A DNA stretch of 7,164 nucleotides. Origin: Nostoc sp. CHAB 5715 (GTDB lineage: Bacteria > Cyanobacteriota > Cyanobacteriia > Cyanobacteriales > Nostocaceae). Positions 1-3,750 of the stretch are shown here, one piece after another; positions within the stretch are counted from its first letter, which is position 1, and the number at the start of each line of letters is the position of its first letter. The stretch is taken from positions 1 to 7,164 of the forward strand of contig NZ_JAIVFR010000321.1 in assembly GCF_020829685.1 (NCBI RefSeq), given 5' to 3'. The notes beneath the pieces are model-generated. The model saw only the letters and a list, made by a program, of their open reading frames with translations. It had not been told where the DNA came from and ran no database searches. A program made the translations under genes and the position numbers.

Positions 1-234
1 AGTGAAAATTACAGCATTCAAATTTGAGCTTTTACCTAGATTTTCTATCTGCCCTTGAATTTGTGTTGGTTCATCTTTGATAATTGTGTAGGCTCCTACA
101 GCATGGTTAGCACCAAGGAGTAACTGCTGAATTAGCTGGCCACTTTTGTCTGTTTCAAAAGTGCGTGTATCGCTGACAGTAACCACAGCACAAGTTACCG
201 TAATTTCTAGCAAGTCTGGGTGGGGTTGTGGCAT
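1..234 (-). CDS. moaB: Molybdenum cofactor biosynthesis protein MoaB, N-terminal part (truncated by window edge)
   Basis: The minus-strand frame opens at ATG 234-232 and runs off the window start after 78 codons. The visible protein begins MPQPHPDLLEITVTCAVVTV. It continues with SDTRT (residues 21-25), then D29-x-S31-G32, then a stretch GANHAVGAYTIIKDEP (41-56). This is the N-terminal signature of the MoaB/MogA (COG0521) fold, which binds molybdopterin and takes part in its adenylylation before molybdenum insertion. Family members are usually about 160-180 aa, so a little under half is visible. The ATG is the only plausible start: the nearest upstream ATG in this frame is followed at once by a stop. 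MogA is the main alternative name, but the SDTR...D-SG arrangement fits MoaB well. It follows psb28 in the same direction after a 104-nt gap and could be part of a dtd-psb28-moaB transcript. Confidence 0.85.
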   Translation of the reverse strand, partial: MPQPHPDLLEITVTCAVVTVSDTRTFETDKSGQLIQQLLLGANHAVGAYTIIKDEPTQIQGQIENLGKSSNLNAVIFT

Positions 235-308
235 TATATGTCACTCATGAATTTTGACTAATGGATAATTGGGCATGGTAAATGGCGCACTCATTAAACA
301 TGACAATT

Positions 309-350
309 CCCCATGCCCCATGCCCTCTGCCCTATACCCTATGCCTCATT
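309..350. repeat. Heptameric short tandem repeat overlapping the 3' end of psb28
   Basis: Six consecutive 7-nt units are visible: CCCCATG (309-315), CCCCATG (316-322), CCCTCTG (323-329), CCCTATA (330-336), CCCTATG (337-343) and the diverged CCTCATT (344-350). This is the same class of heptamer repeat as the arrays at 5221-5333 and 6824-6851, but more degenerate. The last two units lie inside psb28 and supply its stop codon. Short tandemly repeated repetitive (STRR) sequences of this type are known from heterocyst-forming cyanobacteria. Confidence 0.8.
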
Positions 351-680
351 TTTGCTCAGTCCCAGATCGTTTTCTTCAGCATACCGTTCCATGAAGCGCA
401 TAAAGCGATCCCATTCTTGGGCAGATTTCATGACGTAAAGTGCTTCTAATGCTTCCGGTTTCCCGTTGATAAATTTAGCTTTAACTTCACGGGTAATTAT
501 CTCTCCTTCTTGGTCAATCAGGTACATTCCGGTAATATCTTCGGTGCTACCTTGATCTAAAATCTTTGGATTGGTAAAAATAAACGTCGCTGTGCCACTG
601 TCACCAGTGCGCGATCGCGTCAAGCGCACCTCTGGAATTACTTCTTCGTCAAGACCTCTAGAAAACTGGATTTTCGCCAT
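339..680 (-). CDS. psb28: Photosystem II assembly protein Psb28
   Basis: A complete 113-aa soluble protein starting [20 protein letters not shown]. Family hallmarks in order: the IQFSRG start (4-9), PEVRLTRSR (16-24), [11 protein letters not shown] (31-41), [22 protein letters not shown] around 49-70, NGKP (72-75), and the C-terminal [13 protein letters not shown] (92-104). Psb28 binds transiently to the cytoplasmic face of photosystem II intermediates (CP47/RC47 complexes) during assembly and repair. Length matches the family (about 110-115 aa), and there is no signal peptide or membrane segment, as expected. The ATG at 680-678 fits the family N-terminus. The leader is AT-rich with no strong Shine-Dalgarno sequence. 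The last codons and the TAG stop lie in a heptamer repeat, so the extreme C-terminus may be repeat-derived. The gene lies 104 nt downstream of dtd on the same strand. Confidence 0.96.
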   Translation of the reverse strand: MAKIQFSRGLDEEVIPEVRLTRSRTGDSGTATFIFTNPKILDQGSTEDITGMYLIDQEGEIITREVKAKFINGKPEALEALYVMKSAQEWDRFMRFMERYAEENDLGLSKNEA

Positions 681-784
681 GATGACTAAATTTAAACTTT
701 TGTGATGGTTAATTTAATATTCTCTCATCAATTAGAACACCACGGTCTAGAGGCTACTGTTATTCATCTTTTTAGTGTATATAC

Positions 785-1237
785 TTAAATTGCTTCTTTT
801 TCAAGTAACAAAGTTACTGGTCCATCATTTTCAATTGTAACATGCATCATTGCACCAAATTGACCTGTTTCCACCTGCAAACCGCTAGCTTTTAACTTGG
901 TAACAAAACGATTATACAAATCTGCTGCTGATTGGGGAGCGGCTGAACGGTCAAAAGAAGGGCGGCGACCTTTGCGACAGTCACCGTAAAGGGTAAACTG
1001 ACTGACTACTAACAAATCGCCACCAATTTCTTGTACAGATTTTTGCCAGCGATCGTCACCTTCCTCGTCAGGAAACAGCCGTAATTCCAAGCACTTACGC
1101 ACCATCCAGTCGATTTCAATATCAGTGTCGGTATTGGCTATGCCTACGAGCAAATTTAGCCCCCGCCCAATTTTACCGACAATTTCACCGTTAACTGTAA
1201 CTTGAGATGATTTGACTCGCTGGATAACAACGCGCAT
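785..1237 (-). CDS. dtd: D-aminoacyl-tRNA deacylase
   Basis: A complete 150-aa protein of the Dtd (DTD1) family, the usual length. It hydrolyses the ester bond of D-aminoacyl-tRNAs (and mischarged glycyl-tRNA), a chiral proofreading step in the cytoplasm that acts as a homodimer. Signatures: [15 protein letters not shown] at the N-terminus, the SQFTLYGD motif (79-86), [12 protein letters not shown] (90-101), and the C-terminal NDGPVT (137-142), which contains the Gly-cisPro pair that screens out L-amino acids. The ATG at 1237-1235 gives exactly the conserved start. The gene is divergent from the rpn gene across a 106-nt gap and is first in the leftward dtd-psb28-moaB series. No internal defects were seen. 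Confidence 0.97.
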   Translation of the reverse strand: MRVVIQRVKSSQVTVNGEIVGKIGRGLNLLVGIANTDTDIEIDWMVRKCLELRLFPDEEGDDRWQKSVQEIGGDLLVVSQFTLYGDCRKGRRPSFDRSAAPQSAADLYNRFVTKLKASGLQVETGQFGAMMHVTIENDGPVTLLLEKEAI

Positions 1238-1320
1238 TTTAATCTAAAAGTTCATCAATCTTTCAATTTTAGAGCGATCGCATTCTTAAACCGCAAACTA
1301 AATATAGAAACAATGAGCGC

Positions 1321-1334
1321 TTATCATCTGATAA
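1321..1334. promoter_or_regulatory. Short inverted repeat just upstream of rpn (possible operator)
   Basis: TTATCA (1321-1326), a 2-nt TC spacer and TGATAA (1329-1334) form a perfect 6-2-6 dyad ending 9 nt before the rpn ATG. It lies where a repressor or an autoregulating toxin-antitoxin complex would act. The half-sites are in the opposite order to the usual cyanobacterial Zur box, so no regulator is assigned. It may also be chance in an AT-rich leader. Confidence 0.3.
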
Positions 1335-1343
1335 AATCTCTTA

Positions 1344-2162
1344 ATGTTCGATAACGTTTGTAAGTTCCTTGCTGAAACTTTCTCTAGTGACTTTGCCACT
1401 TGGCTGTTAGGAGAATCTATTACCCTGACTGAATTAAGTCCTTCTGAACTTTCTCTTGAACCAATCCGCGCCGATGCGCTGATATTGCTCCAATCCGATG
1501 AAGTTGTGCTGCATTTGGAATTCCAAACCCAACCGAAAGCTGATATTCCCTTTCGGATGATTGATTATCGGTTGCGAGTATATCGCCGCTTTAAAAGTAA
1601 GCGAATGCCTCAGGTAGTGATTTATCTGCAACAGACAAATTCAGAACTTGTGCAGCAAACCACATTCACTTTAGAAGAAACCTCTCATAGGTTCGAGGTA
1701 ATTGGCCTTTGGGAGCAACCAACAAGTGTATTTTTGGAGCATCCAGGATTATTACCATTTGCGGTGCTAAGTCAGACAAATAACCGCACTGCTACGTTAC
1801 AACAAGTTGCTCAAGAAATTTCAGAAATTACCGATCAACGTATCCAAAACAATATTGCAGCCTCAGCCTTTATTCTGGCTGGGCTAGTATTAGAGAAAGA
1901 GATAATTCAACAATTGCTGCGGAGGGAACTTATGCAGGAATCAGTAACTTATCAAGCTATCCTTGCTGAAGGTTTAGCCGAAGGTCGTGCTGAAGGTCGT
2001 GTTGAAGGTATTGCTGAAGGTCGTGCTGAAGAAGTGCGGCGTGTAGCGATAAATTCGCTCAAAGAGGGAATCTCAGTGGAAATAGTGGCGAGAGTGACAG
2101 GGTTATCCGTGGAGCAGGTACAGCAGTTAGCAAGTGAAGAATCTGGTAATGCAGGGAAATGA
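1344..2162 (+). CDS. Rpn-family PD-(D/E)XK nuclease / putative transposase-like protein
   Basis: A complete 272-aa protein of the cyanobacterial Rpn (recombination-promoting nuclease, COG5464-like) type. The N-terminal half is the PD-(D/E)XK nuclease core: residues 41-63 contain the probable catalytic D44 followed by E59-F60-Q61 (the ExQ form of the E-x-K motif), then RMIDYRLRVYRRF (71-83). Residues 150-200 are predicted helical. Residues 208-230 are tandem AEGR-like tetrapeptides. The tail (about 238-262) resembles a small helix-turn-helix segment, with EGISVEIVARVTGLSVEQVQQL. E. coli Rpn proteins are DNA endonucleases, and family members act as toxins in phage defence. The start at 1344 matches the family MFDNVCKFLAE opening but has no visible Shine-Dalgarno sequence, whereas an internal ATG at codon 197 has a strong one. 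The gene stands alone, is divergent from dtd, and is followed by several dispersed repeats. The nuclease residues look intact. Confidence 0.85.
   Translation: MFDNVCKFLAETFSSDFATWLLGESITLTELSPSELSLEPIRADALILLQSDEVVLHLEFQTQPKADIPFRMIDYRLRVYRRFKSKRMPQVVIYLQQTNSELVQQTTFTLEETSHRFEVIGLWEQPTSVFLEHPGLLPFAVLSQTNNRTATLQQVAQEISEITDQRIQNNIAASAFILAGLVLEKEIIQQLLRRELMQESVTYQAILAEGLAEGRAEGRVEGIAEGRAEEVRRVAINSLKEGISVEIVARVTGLSVEQVQQLASEESGNAGK
1932..2162 (+). CDS. Putative intragenic small protein (RpnS-like C-terminal product of the rpn gene)
   Basis: In frame with the rpn gene, an ATG at 1932-1934 (Met197) is preceded by GGAGGG at 1921-1926 with 5-6 nt spacing. This is the best Shine-Dalgarno and start pair noticed in the window. 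Initiation there would give a 76-aa protein starting MQESVTYQAILAEG, containing the AEGR tetrapeptide repeats (product residues 12-34) and the HTH-like tail but no nuclease core. In E. coli, rpn genes are reported to encode small C-terminal proteins (RpnS) from internal starts that block the full-length toxin, so an antitoxin role is a reasonable inference. The caveat is that the G-rich stretch also encodes Arg-Arg-Glu, so it could be coding constraint. No expression evidence is available. Confidence 0.5.
   Translation: MQESVTYQAILAEGLAEGRAEGRVEGIAEGRAEEVRRVAINSLKEGISVEIVARVTGLSVEQVQQLASEESGNAGK
1965..2036 (+). repeat. 12-nt in-frame tandem repeat encoding AEGR-like tetrapeptides
   Basis: Six consecutive 12-nt units based on GCTGAAGGTCGT lie at 1965, 1977, 1989, 2001, 2013 and 2025. 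Three or four are nearly identical, and the first, fourth and last are diverged. They encode AEGL-AEGR-AEGR-VEGI-AEGR-AEEV (residues 208-231). The unit is a multiple of three, so gain or loss of units would keep the frame and only change linker length. Such repeats are common in the C-terminal region of Rpn-family proteins. Confidence 0.9.
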
Positions 2163-2166
2163 GGAA

Positions 2167-2195
2167 GCGATGTCTACGACGGGCTACGCCTACGC
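2167..2195. repeat. Small GC-rich dispersed repeat after the rpn stop
   Basis: Beginning GCGATGTCTACGAC and ending GGCTACGCCTACGC, this 29-nt stretch starts 5 nt after the rpn stop. It contains TACG at four places with internal dyads (for example GCG/CGC ends). It resembles the small GC-rich dispersed elements frequent in Nostoc-type genomes. Its composition contrasts with the AT-rich DNA around it. Recognised by resemblance only. Confidence 0.55.
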
Positions 2196-2247
2196 TATTA
2201 TCTCATTTTCATTGCTCAAAATCGATGGCGGAGGCATTAAAAACGCA

Positions 2248-2276
2248 TTCCCAGGTGGAACGGTGGAACCTGGGAA
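2248..2276. repeat. Hairpin repeat with TTCCCAGGT / ACCTGGGAA arms
   Basis: A perfect 9-bp stem, TTCCCAGGT (2248-2256) against ACCTGGGAA (2268-2276), encloses an 11-nt loop that itself repeats GGTGGAAC. This is a REP-like hairpin of a kind dispersed in cyanobacterial genomes. It lies between the convergent rpn and COG0523 genes and could stall transcription, although there is no T-tract after it. Confidence 0.75.
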
Positions 2277-2301
2277 CGAGTACGAATATTAAACTCCTAA
2301 C

Positions 2302-2321
2302 AGACGCGATTAATCGCGTCT
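2302..2321. repeat. Perfect 20-bp palindrome between convergent genes
   Basis: AGACGCGATTAATCGCGTCT is a perfect 20-nt palindrome located 8 nt beyond the stop codon of the minus-strand COG0523 gene. It reads the same on both strands and lies between convergent genes, so it could work as a bidirectional transcription barrier. A short TAACTTTTATTT stretch follows on the plus strand, but no classical T-run. It may also be a dispersed cyanobacterial palindrome. Confidence 0.8.
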
Positions 2322-2328
2322 CTAACTT

Positions 2329-3441
2329 TTATTTCCCAAACCCTTTACCGCGAGAGGTTGAAGGTAGACAAATGCAGTTTTCGAGTTGACTAATTAAAGT
2401 CTCACGATCCAAATTTTGACCAATTAGCACGATTTGGTTTTTTAGTTTACCTTTCCATTCATCATCATCCAAGGTAAAGCGTTTACCGCAAAGGTGGAAA
2501 ATGTGACGCTTCGGACTTTCATCAAACCACATAATTCCCTTCGCTCGGAAGATATTTGAAGGTAGCTGGTTATCTAAGAAATACTGAAACTTTCTAATAG
2601 AAAAAGGCTTGTCACTTTGGAAAGAGATGGAAGTAAAACCATCATTTTCTAAATGGTCAGAATGATGGTGATCGTGGTGATCGTGGTCATGGTCGTGATG
2701 ATCGTGACCGCATGTTGAGTGATCATGATCATCATGGTCGTGATGTTCATGAGCATGATGGTCGTGTTGATCTACCACTGTGTCAAAATATTTATCAGAC
2801 TCAAACAGACCAACACTGAGAATTAACGGAAGTGGCACTTGCGATCGCGTGGTGCGAAGAATTCTCGCTCCTTCCTTAACTTCGTTAATTTTTGTTTCTA
2901 ACTCATTCAAAGTGGCTTCATCAACCAAATCAGTTTTGTTCAGTACAATTACATCACCATAGGCAATCTGGCTGTATGCCGCCTGAGAGTTAAATAAATC
3001 TAGGCTGTAATTTGCCGCGTCTACTACGGTAATAATCGAATCTAAGCGAGTTAAATCTCGCAATTCTGTACCTAAAAATGTTAGAGCTACTGGTAGCGGA
3101 TCTGCCAATCCAGTTGTTTCCACTACTAGATAATCTAGATTTTCTTGGCGTTCTAAAACTTTGTAAACTGCATCTACCAAATCATTATTAATAGTGCAGC
3201 AGATACAACCATTATTTAGCTCCACCATGTTCTCACCAGTGGAAACAATTAGCTCGTTATCGATGCCAATTTCGCCAAATTCATTCACGAGAACTGCGGT
3301 TTTCAAACCCTGTTGGTTGTTGAGGATATGATTGAGTAAAGTCGTCTTGCCACTACCGAGGAAACCCGTAATAATTGTTACTGGCATTCCTTGTTTGGGC
3401 GTATCCATTGCCGAAGATTCGGGTGTAACTGCTGATTGCAT
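2329..3441 (-). CDS. COG0523-family GTPase (CobW/ZNG1-like), probable zinc metallochaperone
   Basis: A 370-aa G3E-family P-loop GTPase. Motifs: Walker A GFLGSGKTT (26-34), the family-defining metal-binding G78-C79-I80-C81-C82, the ETTGLADP region (108-115), the guanine-specificity NKTD (168-171), and a C-terminal CobW_C domain (about 269-359). Between the domains, residues 226-263 are a His/Asp-rich loop with 20 His in 38 residues plus C244. Another C-x-C lies at 356-358 near the end. Proteins of this type use GTP hydrolysis to deliver metal, often Zn(II), to client enzymes. The His loop favours a zinc (or Co/Ni) chaperone or buffer rather than strict cobalamin synthesis, and no cobalamin genes are nearby. 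The start at 3441 gives a short leader before the P-loop; Met12 and Met19 are alternatives. A lone TGATAA half-site (3449-3454) is upstream, but no full Zur box was seen. It is divergent from cysS. Confidence 0.93.
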   Translation of the reverse strand: MQSAVTPESSAMDTPKQGMPVTIITGFLGSGKTTLLNHILNNQQGLKTAVLVNEFGEIGIDNELIVSTGENMVELNNGCICCTINNDLVDAVYKVLERQENLDYLVVETTGLADPLPVALTFLGTELRDLTRLDSIITVVDAANYSLDLFNSQAAYSQIAYGDVIVLNKTDLVDEATLNELETKINEVKEGARILRTTRSQVPLPLILSVGLFESDKYFDTVVDQHDHHAHEHHDHDDHDHSTCGHDHHDHDHDHHDHHHSDHLENDGFTSISFQSDKPFSIRKFQYFLDNQLPSNIFRAKGIMWFDESPKRHIFHLCGKRFTLDDDEWKGKLKNQIVLIGQNLDRETLISQLENCICLPSTSRGKGFGK

Positions 3442-3514
3442 AGCGCTGTTATCAAATAGTCAAAAAATAGTAATGTAGCGCAGATAGTCCAGAAAACACT
3501 AGCGCCGCTACGCG

Positions 3515-3608
3515 AAAGTCAAAAGGAGCCAGTGCGTTGCGCGGGTTCCCCGCGTTGTTCGCGCAGCGTCTCCCCTTGGGAGAAGCAACTGGCTCTCAAA
3601 AGTCAAAA
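3515..3608. mobile_element. Putative MITE-like hairpin element with flanking direct repeats
   Basis: Inverted ends GAGCCAGT (3526-3533) and ACTGGCTC (3588-3595) bracket a GC-rich core. The core has two further perfect hairpins: CGCGGG/CCCGCG (3540-3545 and 3549-3554) and TCTCCC/GGGAGA (3569-3574 and 3578-3583). Directly outside lie two copies of AAAGTCAAAA (3515-3524 and 3599-3608), which could be a target-site duplication. There is no coding capacity. Small nested-hairpin repeats of this look are dispersed in Nostocales genomes. Because A-rich AGTCAAA motifs also occur nearby (3458-3467), the duplication reading is uncertain. Confidence 0.55.
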
Positions 3609-3672
3609 ACACTTGATTTTTGGGCTTTCGAGATTTTGTCCAATAGTATGTTGATTTCCGCCTTGACGTACT

Positions 3673-3706
3673 AGCATAGGGATGCTGGACTGTCATCCCA
3701 GCTGCT
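3673..3706 (+). promoter_or_regulatory. Hairpin upstream of cysS
   Basis: GGGATG (3679-3684) pairs with CATCCC (3694-3699) over a 9-nt loop. The stem extends past a small internal loop through AGCA (3673-3676) and TGCT (3703-3706). Competing pairings exist: AGCAT/ATGCT (3673-3677 with 3682-3686) and GCTGG/CCAGC (3684-3688 with 3698-3702). If transcription starts upstream, this is a 5'-leader structure 45 nt before the ATG. If it starts at the promoter proposed at 3690-3718, it is only DNA structure. Confidence 0.35.
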
Positions 3707-3718
3707 TTACCCTATTAT
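3690..3718 (+). promoter_or_regulatory. Candidate sigma70-type promoter for cysS
   Basis: CTGTCA (3690-3695, four of six matches to TTGACA) and TATTAT (3713-3718, five of six matches to TATAAT) are separated by 17 nt. The -10 ends 32 nt before the cysS ATG, leaving a short leader. Spacing and position are good, but the -35 is only moderate and it overlaps the hairpin at 3673-3706. Confidence 0.35.
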
Positions 3719-3750
3719 TACGTATCTTCTTATTTCAGCATTACTCTGTT

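Larger units (their letters stand above)
3442..3750. other. Divergent intergenic region between the COG0523 GTPase gene and cysS
   Basis: These 309 nt hold no convincing gene. From left to right there is an AT-rich leader of the minus-strand GTPase gene (3442-3480), a GC-rich piece (3500-3514), a MITE-like hairpin element flanked by 10-nt direct repeats (3515-3608), AT-rich DNA (3609-3660), a hairpin (3673-3706) and a candidate cysS promoter (3690-3718). No NtcA-type GTA-N8-TAC site and no complete Zur palindrome were found by eye. Confidence 0.8.

Noticed and set aside
233..238. Perfect TATAAT on the minus strand at the moaB start
   Set aside because: It overlaps the ATG itself, so a transcript from it would begin inside the gene. 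No matching -35 is evident.
1434..1631. Minus-strand frame inside the rpn gene
   Set aside because: It is antisense to the well-supported nuclease core and shows no recognisable protein features.
2159..2389. A 76-codon plus-strand frame whose ATG overlaps the rpn stop codon
   Set aside because: The ATGA overlap looks like translational coupling, but the frame is made of dispersed repeats and then runs antisense into the end of the COG0523 gene. Its residues resemble no protein family. Its length matching the intragenic rpn product is coincidence.
3449..3454. TGATAA half-site upstream of the COG0523 gene as a Zur box
   Set aside because: A cyanobacterial Zur box needs the second inverted half-site at a fixed spacing. 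Only one half is present, so this is too weak to call.
3508..3696. A 62-codon minus-strand frame in the COG0523-cysS gap
   Set aside because: It is largely the translation of the MITE-like hairpin element, with Arg/Thr-rich low-complexity sequence, and has no family resemblance.
3682..3750. An upstream extension of cysS from ATG 3682 (23 extra residues)
   Set aside because: The extra residues have no counterpart in CysRS proteins, and they would place translation start inside the upstream hairpin. ATG 3751 gives the conserved N-terminus.
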